Shown here in pieces: positions 1-5,966 of a DNA stretch of 11,179 nucleotides (within the stretch, counting starts at the first letter, position 1; the number at the start of each line of letters is the position of its first letter). The translations under genes were made by a program, and so were the position numbers. The notes under the pieces were generated by a model. It made no database searches. It was not told the DNA's origin and saw only the letters and a list, made by a program, of their open reading frames with translations. This stretch comes from Nitrososphaera sp. GTDB lineage: Archaea; Thermoproteota; Nitrososphaeria; Nitrososphaerales; Nitrososphaeraceae. Location of the stretch: positions 1-11,179 of the forward strand of contig JANWHJ010000026.1 in NCBI GenBank assembly GCA_025450475.1, given 5' to 3'.

Positions 1-9
1 GATATACCA

Positions 10-20
10 TTAAATTATGC
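10..20 (+). promoter_or_regulatory. TATA box of the tRNA-Lys gene
   Basis: The AT-rich motif TTAAATTATG lies with its centre about 28-29 bases upstream of the first tRNA base (44). That is the usual spacing of an archaeal TATA box from a transcription start. Assignment rests on position and composition only. Confidence 0.5.
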
Positions 21-43
21 TGCATAGGAGCGTAGGTTGTCCT

Positions 44-133
44 GGGCCCGTAGCTCAGCCAGGTAGAGTACCGGACTTTTAACTTTCGTGGAAAGAAATC
101 CGGCTGTCTCGGGTTCGAATCCCGACGGGCCCG
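44..133 (+). tRNA. tRNA-Lys (UUU) with a 16-nt bulge-helix-bulge intron
   Basis: The full cloverleaf can be folded by eye. The acceptor stem is GGGCCCG (44-50) with CGGGCCC (126-132). The D stem is GCTC/GAGT, the anticodon stem CCGGA (71-75) with TCCGG (99-103), the T arm TCGGG-TTCGAAT-CCCGA (109-125), and the discriminator is G133. CCA is not encoded. The anticodon is TTT at 78-80, so this is lysine. An intron at 82-97 sits at the canonical position 37/38. CTTT (76-79) pairs with AAAG (92-95) as the four-base central helix, flanked by three-base bulges 80-82 and 96-98, which places the cuts after 81 and after 97. This is a textbook substrate for the archaeal splicing endonuclease. The intron contains a second CTTT (83-86) that could compete for the same AAAG. 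Confidence 0.95.
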
Positions 134-134
134 C

Positions 135-144
135 TTTTCTTTTG
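135..144 (+). terminator. T-rich terminator after tRNA-Lys
   Basis: The run CTTTTCTTTT starts two bases after the discriminator base. Archaeal RNA polymerase commonly stops at such T-rich tracts without a hairpin. No stem-loop is seen. Confidence 0.6.
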
Positions 145-202
145 GCACTGTGGCGTTATTTGATTTCAAAGCAAATAGCATCGTATTCCTATGCAGCTGT
201 GT

Positions 203-272
203 CGCAAATGATGACATAAGGTGTTGCCTACCCGAGATTGAGGTGGATGATGAATTTGTGCTAACCTGTCTC
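203..272 (+). ncRNA. candidate C/D box guide RNA
   Basis: Two exact ATGATGA boxes (208-214 and 247-253) lie 39 bases apart in a gap without a gene and could serve as C and C' boxes (consensus RUGAUGA). A CCGA at 232-235 and a CTGT at 266-269 stand where D' and D boxes (CUGA) are expected; each is one base off consensus. The putative guide before the last box is 12 bases (254-265), a normal size. Against it, the spacer between the presumed D' and C' boxes is long and no clear terminal stem pairs the ends. This is a pattern match only. Confidence 0.25.
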
Positions 273-327
273 AAAAGTAGAACTAATAAATCTACAACGT
301 AAGTAAGAAGTTGGAATGTTTGGCGGA

Positions 328-744
328 TTACTTGTAGTATGAGAAGGGATGTTTGGATTTTGGGCTTGGCTTCAAAGAGTAAATCTCCTTTACTGCAAGA
401 GCCCATACTTTTCTTGGTTTTTCAAGGATGCCAAACTCTCTAAGGCGGATTTCTGCTTGAGTAGCAAGTTCCGGGTCGCTCACTATCTCTGCATCGCCTT
501 TCATCTGGTAGCCGCCTTGTGTGTCGCTGTCAAATACAACCACGCTTACCTTAGGCCAAGCATTAATGTTATGAAAAGTCTTATTTTCAAAAGCGTCTGC
601 GAAGAGCAACTTCTCACTATGGAGGATTCCCAAGACAAACCGCGGGGAAATATTTGGAATGCCGGTCCCACTGACGCTGCAGACGAGTACTATGTTTCCC
701 CCTTTAATAATGAGTCGTAGGATTTCCTCGTCGATTTGAACCAA
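328..744 (-). CDS. PPOX-like FMN-binding split-barrel protein
   Basis: A 138-residue protein of the size and pattern of the pyridoxamine 5'-phosphate oxidase-like flavin-binding split barrel. An N-terminal helix (residues 4-14) is followed by strand VLVCSVSG, then NISPRF, LLFAD, the ENKTFHNINAWPKVSVVVFD segment (53-72), where the family has the lysine/asparagine flavin-phosphate contacts, and GYQMKGDAEIV (79-89), the typical closing barrel strand. Such proteins bind FMN, heme or F420, and the substrate cannot be told from sequence. The start is TTG (742-744). An in-frame TGA lies two codons upstream, and a TATA-like AACTTTTAAC (771-780) sits about 30 bases ahead, which fits a leaderless message starting there. 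It stands alone, with intergenic gaps on both sides. Confidence 0.8.
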   Translation of the reverse strand: MVQIDEEILRLIIKGGNIVLVCSVSGTGIPNISPRFVLGILHSEKLLFADAFENKTFHNINAWPKVSVVVFDSDTQGGYQMKGDAEIVSDPELATQAEIRLREFGILEKPRKVWALAVKEIYSLKPSPKSKHPFSYYK

Positions 745-758
745 TAATCAATGACCAT

Positions 759-857
759 ATGCTGCAAGAGGTTAAAAGTTCTGCTGCGATTGAAATACTC
801 CAGAAGGCAGTTTACCTTACTTTCAGGGGTGCGCTGAGCTATTTGGGTGCTTCATGA
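759..857 (+). CDS. possible 32-residue small ORF
   Basis: An ATG-initiated frame of 32 codons ends in TGA at 855-857. The product begins MLQEVKSSAAIEILQKAV and could form one amphipathic helix. It starts 14 bases from the divergent TTG start of the split-barrel gene and contains that gene's TATA box, which argues that it may be chance. No ribosome binding site or promoter of its own is evident. The rest of the gap up to 1004 shows nothing clear beyond an AT-rich stretch near 895-930. Confidence 0.15.
   Translation: MLQEVKSSAAIEILQKAVYLTFRGALSYLGAS
771..780 (-). promoter_or_regulatory. TATA box of the split-barrel protein gene
   Basis: On the minus strand the sequence reads AACTTTTAACC, centred about 31 bases upstream of the TTG start at 744. 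It supports that rare start codon because transcription would begin within a few bases of it. Confidence 0.4.
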
Positions 858-1004
858 TAATCGTTAGTCTACCTGGTGGCTGATATTCTCACTAGGGTGT
901 AATTATCATTTTTAATTCATCCCAATAATGAAACAGAATTGGATTTTGGAAGAATCAAAAGCTGTGAACAATTTAATGGTGAAATGATCCAAGCTATCAT
1001 CTAA

Positions 1005-1505
1005 TCATTGTTGTTTCCCACTCCTCACGTAGTCAATTATGCTTCTTGATAGTATTGCAACCCCATTGAAGATGCCAAATGCTACAAAGTGCGCAACGGT
1101 GGCGGCTATTCCCGCTTCAAAGCCAGAAATCAGCAGTAGGTAGTGAAGGTATGGTCTCATGAAAACATACGCAAGGTCAGCTGCGGCGATTGCTGCCCAG
1201 AGAGAAAAGGCGTCCTTTGCTATGCGTTTGAAGCGTTGATTGCTATTCAGCTGCGGATAACTGGGCTTCTTGTCATAGTAAAATATCGCAAAGAAACCCA
1301 GTATGGATCCCGCATAGTCTGCGATGCCCGATGATAGGGAAATTCCGACCTCGTTGGCCCCAAGAGCCGCTGCTGCTTCTGCAACACCAACACCAGCCGC
1401 AAAGCCGGCAATCTCTCCCATAAAGAGTTGTTTGTTGAAGTGGAAATATGTCAGTCTATTGCCCTTAATGAACCGGATGTACTTCTTGATTGATTCTACA
1501 GTCAT
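1005..1505 (-). CDS. four-helix integral membrane protein, unknown function
   Basis: A 166-residue protein whose family I do not recognise. A basic N-terminal segment (KKYIRFIKGNR, residues 7-17) precedes about four hydrophobic segments: roughly 28-50 (rich in Gly/Ala), 55-76, 97-116 and 121-152. A polar loop with PSYPQLNSNQRFKR lies between the second and third. Acidic residues inside membrane segments (D63, D110, E130) are unusual and could matter for transport or binding. The ATG lies six bases after the stop of the upstream gene, so the two are almost certainly co-transcribed; no ribosome binding site is visible in that gap, suggesting translation coupling. The association hints that the membrane protein serves the same process as the isoprenoid-synthase-like partner, but this is inference. 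Confidence 0.75.
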   Translation of the reverse strand: MTVESIKKYIRFIKGNRLTYFHFNKQLFMGEIAGFAAGVGVAEAAAALGANEVGISLSSGIADYAGSILGFFAIFYYDKKPSYPQLNSNQRFKRIAKDAFSLWAAIAAADLAYVFMRPYLHYLLLISGFEAGIAATVAHFVAFGIFNGVAILSRSIIDYVRSGKQQ

Positions 1506-1511
1506 CGCACG

Positions 1512-2417
1512 TTACTTTCTTTGAACACAAAGGGTCTTTAACAAGCTGTCGGTATAATCTCGCGAGAGAAGTTTTAGAAATGCAAAGGTTGATGGGATTC
1601 CAATTTCTCTTGTGAGTTCGTTGTATTGTTGGATAAGAGTCAATATTGAGTCGATTACTCTATCGTTGCTAATTATCATGTTTCTTGCATGGTTCTTATC
1701 ATTGGCAAGCTTCGGAAATGGTACATGCTCAGATGCAGCCAAGAGAAATACGATTGGCATCCGGTCACGAAGATCCTGTTCAATATCCTCAAAGTCATCT
1801 TTCATGTCTTGAAGTGCTTGGTTGAAATGTAATATGGTGCCAACATTTGGGTTAAAGCTTTGCAATCCATTATCAAGAACGCGCGCGTAAATTATCGGGG
1901 CATCTGATGATTTGAAAAGATTGAAGTGTCGAATTTCATTAGACGTGAATGAATGTCCCTTTATCAAGCGCTTCTTGACGGTCTGCTCAAAATCCCAGAA
2001 CGGCCAGAACTGCTCAAGAGCGAAGCTAATTGAATATTTTAGAAATCCTTCGTGTGTCGCTTTGATAGTCCGTAACAGACCCCGAGCAATTCTTTCGTAT
2101 CGCCTATTGCCAACTTCATAGTACCTATCCATGAGTAGAATGTACCTAACAAGCGATTTTACAGTCTTGTAAACAAGGATGGATCTGTCAAGCTCTTGAT
2201 TCTCAGAATAAGCAGCATAAAAGTAGGTAGCATAGTCCTGTCCTTGCAGATCAATGGTATTCAGAATTGGCGACGGTGCTGGATCATACTTCGAAAGATG
2301 ACCTGCTATTCTATCAAGAGCATAAATGAAACCTTCGCTGTCCTCCCTCAAAACATCTGATTCTGTAGTAAGAAGTTGAACGATGTCACTAGTTAGAGTC
2401 TGTTCTAATTTTACCAT
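1512..2417 (-). CDS. helical protein resembling class I isoprenoid synthases
   Basis: From ATG 2417 the product is 301 residues, almost wholly alpha-helical and without membrane segments. The segment QALQDMKDDFEDIEQDLRDRMP (residues 200-221) looks like the second aspartate-rich, Mg-diphosphate-binding helix of class I isoprenoid synthases (polyprenyl synthases, squalene/phytoene synthase-like enzymes). The expected first motif would fall near LLMDRYYE (95-101), but it is degenerate, so the protein may be an atypical enzyme or an inactive relative. An in-frame ATG at 2489 would add 24 residues. I prefer 2417 because a strong ribosome binding site AGGTGAT lies seven bases ahead, and the TATA-like TTTTTAA at 2495-2503 would start transcription downstream of 2489. 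It forms an operon with the membrane protein gene that follows six bases later. Family assignment is tentative. Confidence 0.7.
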   Translation of the reverse strand: MVKLEQTLTSDIVQLLTTESDVLREDSEGFIYALDRIAGHLSKYDPAPSPILNTIDLQGQDYATYFYAAYSENQELDRSILVYKTVKSLVRYILLMDRYYEVGNRRYERIARGLLRTIKATHEGFLKYSISFALEQFWPFWDFEQTVKKRLIKGHSFTSNEIRHFNLFKSSDAPIIYARVLDNGLQSFNPNVGTILHFNQALQDMKDDFEDIEQDLRDRMPIVFLLAASEHVPFPKLANDKNHARNMIISNDRVIDSILTLIQQYNELTREIGIPSTFAFLKLLSRDYTDSLLKTLCVQRK

Positions 2418-2423
2418 CAGATA

Positions 2424-2430
2424 ATCACCT
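2424..2430 (-). promoter_or_regulatory. Shine-Dalgarno site deciding the start at 2417
   Basis: On the minus strand AGGTGAT is complementary to the archaeal 16S rRNA 3' end (AUCACCU). The core AGGTGA is separated from ATG 2417 by seven bases. The upstream ATG at 2489 has no such site. Confidence 0.6.
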
Positions 2431-2509
2431 AGTTTGGATTCAGCCTGCTTTCCTGTGCCTGTCTGATGGGTAGCGCTTGCTAGTATCATTATGAGGTTAA
2501 AAATGATTG

Positions 2510-2532
2510 ACTTTTGTTGGCCAAGTAAAAGT
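2510..2532. repeat. nested inverted repeat upstream of the isoprenoid-synthase-like gene
   Basis: ACTTTT (2510-2515) and AAAAGT (2527-2532) flank an exact eight-base palindrome TTGGCCAA (2517-2524). The element lies just upstream of the TATA-like TTTTTAA (2495-2503, minus strand), where an archaeal activator or repressor could bind. It also lies downstream of the ribbon-helix-helix gene and could instead be part of its 3' end. Confidence 0.3.
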
Positions 2533-2584
2533 TAGCTAATAATTGCCTCAAGGAGTCAATTGATCGAAACTAGCCCTAAAATAG

Positions 2585-2869
2585 CTATAAAGTTATTTGT
2601 CTCCAACCCAGAATTCTTCTAATTCGATTGTAATTTTCTTGGATAATTGTATTTTCTTTGGTTCTCGAGGCTTGAGAGGGGATCATCATTTGATACTCAT
2701 ACTGGGGATCGTCTGAACCGTATCCGTCTGCCAATGTCGCTTCCCTTATCAAGGCCTTCCGTGCAAGTCCTGAAATTGTCTCACCGCATTGGCTTGCATA
2801 TTCCACCACGGCATCCAATTCCTTCTGGGTTAGCTCTATCGTTATTGACGGCATCGTCATGATTTGCAT
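2585..2869 (-). CDS. ribbon-helix-helix (CopG/Arc-type) DNA-binding protein
   Basis: The N-terminal part fits a ribbon-helix-helix fold: a strand SITIEL (residues 8-13), helix QKELDAVVEYASQCG (15-29), a turn and a second helix ETISGLARKALIREA (30-44). Proteins of this fold bind DNA as dimers through the paired strands, as transcriptional regulators or antitoxins. The tail (45-94) is polar, with a basic C-terminal helix NYNRIRRILGWRQ, and no toxin-like gene lies beside it. The longest frame gives 94 residues from ATG 2869, but ATG 2860 or 2854 (MPSITIELTQ) is as likely. TAATTTAGG at 2883-2893 on the minus strand could be a TATA box and would favour an inner start. It lies 39 bases after the membrane sensor gene on the same strand, so it could regulate that cluster or the next operon. 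Confidence 0.75.
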   Translation of the reverse strand: MQIMTMPSITIELTQKELDAVVEYASQCGETISGLARKALIREATLADGYGSDDPQYEYQMMIPSQASRTKENTIIQENYNRIRRILGWRQITL

Positions 2870-2908
2870 ATTTTTCAGAGCCTAAATTACTTTGTATGTA
2901 CAATGAAA

Positions 2909-3724
2909 TTACATTAATTTTGCAGCATTTTTCGCGTTAAAGATGAACTGTTTGTTATACCACAACAGTCCCGCCATGAAACAGAGATATGCAGCGTTGA
3001 AAATCATGGTGATGTGGAATGTCTGACCCGCAAAATCTACAACTGCAGATAACCCTAGCAGGCTATCGGCAATGACAAGTAGCAGCATCGCGACGAATAT
3101 CCAGGGGATGGATGTAAGTTGTCCCCTTCCTGCATTAGTGATCATAAGAATTGCCGGTACCAGTATGATTGCATCAAATACAGGATATGCCACGCTTATA
3201 CCGACGGCAGTCATTGCCTCAGCTCCTTCCAAAGTCGAGACGTCGATAATTGCTTGAAGATAGAAGTATGAGAATATGATAGCCGCGGCTGTGACGACGA
3301 GTATGACATGTTTCTTGATCCCTCGCCCAAAGAACTTAGATGTACTGAACATATGGTATCCAATAGGTCCGTACGCGGCTAGCCAGAAGGCATCAGCAAG
3401 TGAGGGGAAAGGTGTTTCCTGAGCAAGAACTAATTCATGATATGCCCATATCGATTCCGCTGCCACCCAGAGTATCAATCCCGCGGCAAGCATTGCGTAT
3501 GCTTTTCCAAAGAGCCCATGTATTCCTTGGCGACTAACGACAACTAAGGATAGAACGGCTGCCGCACCTATCGTGCTGACTCTAGATAAGTCACTGATGT
3601 AATATTCGATTTCGGAACCGGCCGTAAAGAATACAGTCGCGTCTATCGCTGCAATTGCTACTAGCAATCCCATGATGAGGTATTTCCGCTGTTTCCTAAT
3701 CTCAAGATATCCCTGTTGCTCCAT
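2909..3724 (-). CDS. eight-helix membrane sensor-type protein without output domain
   Basis: A 271-residue integral membrane protein with about eight hydrophobic segments (near residues 15-33, 50-66, 76-95, 109-126, 138-157, 174-196, 206-228 and 238-255). Three marks match, from memory, the multi-helix N-terminal membrane domain of bacterial GGDEF/EAL proteins and kinases: PSLADAFWLAAYGP (107-120), AYPVFD (179-184) and the late LLLVIADSLLG (214-224). Here no kinase, cyclase or other output domain follows; the protein ends after a short basic tail. The ATG abuts the stop codon of the upstream gene (TAAATG), with a strong AGGTGA site seven bases ahead, so the two are translated from one message. 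The soluble histidine kinase encoded divergently from the same operon head is an attractive signalling partner. The ligand is unknown. Confidence 0.75.
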   Translation of the reverse strand: MEQQGYLEIRKQRKYLIMGLLVAIAAIDATVFFTAGSEIEYYISDLSRVSTIGAAAVLSLVVVSRQGIHGLFGKAYAMLAAGLILWVAAESIWAYHELVLAQETPFPSLADAFWLAAYGPIGYHMFSTSKFFGRGIKKHVILVVTAAAIIFSYFYLQAIIDVSTLEGAEAMTAVGISVAYPVFDAIILVPAILMITNAGRGQLTSIPWIFVAMLLLVIADSLLGLSAVVDFAGQTFHITMIFNAAYLCFMAGLLWYNKQFIFNAKNAAKLM

Positions 3725-4072
3725 TTATGCCTCACCTATCTCCATAACTTTTCGAATTTTCTCTGCAGGAGTGTGTTTACGTTCAAAATCGCGATCAAAA
3801 TGTACTCCATGTTGTTTTTGTAAATGTTCCCATGTATCTTCCATTATCATATCAGCACCAGGACCGAGTAGCTCTCTTAGATTGTCATAAAAGAAATTGA
3901 TATCAATTTTCTTAGGATTGGCAAAGACTCCTCGATTATTCATGTGCCAAATAATGGTCTTGTGGATTGGACCTCCTAAAGCGCTAATGGCGTTATCTAT
4001 GGCTTTGCGTACGATAGTCTGACTTGCGTCGCCATCGTTGGGAAGCTTACCAAATTGCAATTTATTCACCAT
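3725..4072 (-). CDS. small helical protein of unknown function
   Basis: A 115-residue soluble protein, mostly helical by composition and without membrane segments. Visible blocks are IVRKAIDNAISALGG (20-34), a short IHKTIIWHMNNR segment (36-47), FFYDNLRELLGPGADMIMED (60-79) and a charged C-terminal half rich in His, Lys and Glu. The arrangement (a helix with 'ALGGPIHKTIIWHM', then a linker, then 'LLGPGADMI') recalls small uncharacterised proteins that are frequent in Nitrososphaera-type genomes. This is recollection, and I cannot name a function. It is the first gene of an operon with the membrane sensor (stop and start codons adjacent), and its start faces that of the histidine kinase across 98 bases, which suggests a role in the same signalling circuit. 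Confidence 0.7.
   Translation of the reverse strand: MVNKLQFGKLPNDGDASQTIVRKAIDNAISALGGPIHKTIIWHMNNRGVFANPKKIDINFFYDNLRELLGPGADMIMEDTWEHLQKQHGVHFDRDFERKHTPAEKIRKVMEIGEA
3732..3737 (-). promoter_or_regulatory. Shine-Dalgarno site of the membrane sensor gene
   Basis: AGGTGA on the minus strand lies within the last codons of the upstream gene, seven bases before ATG 3724. It supports both the start choice and translation from a shared message. Confidence 0.55.
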
Positions 4073-4128
4073 CGAATCCTATAGGTCTGTAACTACAATT
4101 TTGATTCTAGTAGTCTAATAACAATAGA

Positions 4129-4150
4129 TGTGTCAAAATGATTACACACA
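4129..4150. promoter_or_regulatory. inverted repeat in the divergent sensor/kinase promoter region
   Basis: TGTGT (4129-4133) and ACACA (4144-4148, repeated at 4146-4150) are separated by about ten bases, which would place half-sites on one face of the helix. The site lies between two divergent starts (4072 minus, 4171 plus). It could be an operator; short repeats like this also occur by chance. Confidence 0.25.
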
Positions 4151-4170
4151 AATCCTAAGATTATTTTCGG

Positions 4171-5349
4171 GTGCTCGCTTATGTATTGAAGCAACAGGCT
4201 GGAAAGTCGCTTAGAGGTGCTGAAATACCCTTATCGCCCTCTTATTCTAGAACCTATGATATCCTCGAAAACTTTTACGAGAAGTCATCCATACTTTTCT
4301 GCACCGTAGACGTAAATGGAAATATTCTTGACTGCAATGAACAATTTGCGAGGCGGCTAGGGTATCCTAAAAGTCAGGCGGTAGGCACATCGGTGTACAA
4401 GTACATCAGCCCCAACAATCTTGTTGCGATGCACGAAATCCTCGACAACTGGCAGCAAAAAGGAACCATTGACAACTGCGAGGTCTGGTTGAGCAGAAAA
4501 GATGAAATTGTATTTCCAACACTTATGAGCGGTTTCTCGCTTTCCGACGAGTATGGGAACATCAACGCCTGTGGTCTAGCATTAATTGATCAAACTGACA
4601 TATACAAGACCAAAAGGGAGGTGGAGAAGGCGAATGAAGAATTGAAGTTGAAGGAGCAGCTAAAGAACGAATTCGTAGCAATCGCATCCCATGAACTTAG
4701 GACTCCTATCCAACCTATCCTTGGCTATGCACTCCTCGCAAAGAGAGGCAAGATAAGCCAAGATGCAGCGTGGGACGGTGTACTGAAGGAAGCCCGTCGG
4801 CTTCAGCAATTGGCCAATGATATTCTAGATGTGAGCAGGATTGAGAGTGGCAGTCTAATGTACCATATGGAAAAAATTGCCATAGGGCACCTAATTGAAA
4901 GTGTGTTGAGCTCTGCTATGTCAAATCTTGCGAAAGACGTGACTTTGGAAGTCAAGATGGACGAAGAAAGCAAAGCAGTGGAGACGGAACTCGATAAGTC
5001 ACGGATGACTCAAGTACTGACTAATATCATTGGAAATGCGATGAAATTTACAAAGACCGGCAATATTCAAGTGGAAAGCCAATTATCCCAGGACAAGAAT
5101 AAAATCCAAATCAAGATCAGTGATACAGGCGGCGGTATACCGCAAGAGGTCCTTCCGAAACTATTCGGCAGATTCGTGACAAGAGATGTTGGAACAAGCG
5201 ATCATAGCGGGACGGGTCTTGGCCTTTTCATAAGCAAGGCAATAGTGACTGCGCACAGGGGCGAAATTTATGCATCAAATAACGATAATGGCGGGGCCAC
5301 ATTCACCATAGTCTTACCAATGAATCAATCAAAGCCCATTAGTGATTAG
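4171..5349 (+). CDS. soluble PAS-domain sensor histidine kinase
   Basis: The 392-residue protein has an N-terminal PAS domain (about residues 28-142; ILFCTVDVNGNILDCNEQFARRLGY is a typical start), a short coiled coil (145-168), a HisKA dimerisation domain with the H box SHELRTP (phospho-acceptor H174), and a HATPase_c domain. The latter carries the N box (QVLTNIIGNAMKF, 281-293, N285 and N289), G1 (DTGGGI, 318-323), F box (LFGRF, 331-335) and G2 (GTGLGL, 347-352). All catalytic motifs are intact. It should autophosphorylate and pass phosphate to a receiver domain. There is no signal peptide or membrane segment, so it is cytoplasmic. The start is GTG 4171, the first possible one after an in-frame TAA at 4156. 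Its stop overlaps by four bases the stop of the convergent response regulator gene, the likely partner. The divergent membrane sensor may feed it a signal. Confidence 0.93.
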   Translation: MLAYVLKQQAGKSLRGAEIPLSPSYSRTYDILENFYEKSSILFCTVDVNGNILDCNEQFARRLGYPKSQAVGTSVYKYISPNNLVAMHEILDNWQQKGTIDNCEVWLSRKDEIVFPTLMSGFSLSDEYGNINACGLALIDQTDIYKTKREVEKANEELKLKEQLKNEFVAIASHELRTPIQPILGYALLAKRGKISQDAAWDGVLKEARRLQQLANDILDVSRIESGSLMYHMEKIAIGHLIESVLSSAMSNLAKDVTLEVKMDEESKAVETELDKSRMTQVLTNIIGNAMKFTKTGNIQVESQLSQDKNKIQIKISDTGGGIPQEVLPKLFGRFVTRDVGTSDHSGTGLGLFISKAIVTAHRGEIYASNNDNGGATFTIVLPMNQSKPISD

Positions 5350-5867
5350 AGGGTCCGCCCTTTTTGAAGCTTCTTCAAACCTTCAAGTAGATCCCGTACT
5401 TGTTGATGAGTCGGATTAAGATCCTTAACCTCTTTGACCTTCACATTAAGTTTTTCCAGCTCGCTGTAAATACCCTTGTCCTCTACGAGATCGACGAACG
5501 GATCTAACTCAAATGGTTTTTGTATAAGTTCAACTACTTGTTGCAAGTTCTTTACAGAATCTGCCAAGGTTTCAAGCACATAGGCAGAAGCAAATAAGAT
5601 CCTCTGCTTCGGCTCAATTGACAGGATTTCCTTCGCAACTTCCATGCCATCCTTTTTGGGCATTCTATAGTCCAGAATCACCGCGTCGAAAGGCGGCTTC
5701 ATCAATCTAGATTTACGACTGGATTCTTGACGCTCCAATTCATTGTAAAAGGCCTCAAGACACTGCTCTCCATCGTGTGTAATCGTGACTTCGTGACTTC
5801 TTTCCTTGAGAGCAATTTCATATTGCATTGCTATTTGATGTTCGTCTTCTGCAATCAATATCTTCAT
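5346..5867 (-). CDS. single-domain response regulator (receiver only)
   Basis: The 173-residue protein starts with a CheY-like receiver: acidic pair E7/D8, phosphorylation site D66 in VILDYRMPKKDG, switch S94 in LFASAY and K117 in QKPF. All are in the expected order, so it should be phosphorylated. The loop before the phospho-aspartate strand (about residues 44-60, QESSRKSRLMKPP) is longer than in CheY. A C-terminal extension (about 125-173) is a charged helix, probably a coiled coil, with no DNA-binding or enzymatic domain; output is therefore likely through protein contact. The stop codon overlaps the stop of the histidine kinase on the other strand. A TATATA at 5893-5898 lies about 28 bases before the ATG, which fits a leaderless transcript separate from the kinase's. 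Confidence 0.93.
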   Translation of the reverse strand: MKILIAEDEHQIAMQYEIALKERSHEVTITHDGEQCLEAFYNELERQESSRKSRLMKPPFDAVILDYRMPKKDGMEVAKEILSIEPKQRILFASAYVLETLADSVKNLQQVVELIQKPFELDPFVDLVEDKGIYSELEKLNVKVKEVKDLNPTHQQVRDLLEGLKKLQKGRTL

Positions 5868-5891
5868 TGTTTAAAAACTAGACTGAACAAT

Positions 5892-5899
5892 GTATATAG
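5892..5899 (-). promoter_or_regulatory. TATA box of the response regulator gene
   Basis: CTATATAC on the minus strand is centred 28 bases upstream of ATG 5867, so the message would begin at or near the start codon. Confidence 0.6.
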
Positions 5900-5966
5900 T
5901 GTTGAGCCTGTTACAATTATTACATACAACTGGTTTAACTCGTGCTCGCCTATCGACGATGGTCAG

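Noticed and set aside
126..133. possible attachment-site repeat of the tRNA 3' end
   Set aside because: The only other GGGCCCG-like sequence noticed (near 6574) shares seven bases without the T-arm sequence, so it is not a credible att repeat.
349..720. 123-residue plus-strand frame
   Set aside because: It lies antisense to the split-barrel protein gene, its product shows no recognisable fold pattern, and the minus-strand protein is clearly family-like.
2585..2869. toxin-antitoxin pair
   Set aside because: The ribbon-helix-helix protein could be an antitoxin, but no adjacent small gene resembles a RelE, MazF, PIN or similar toxin.
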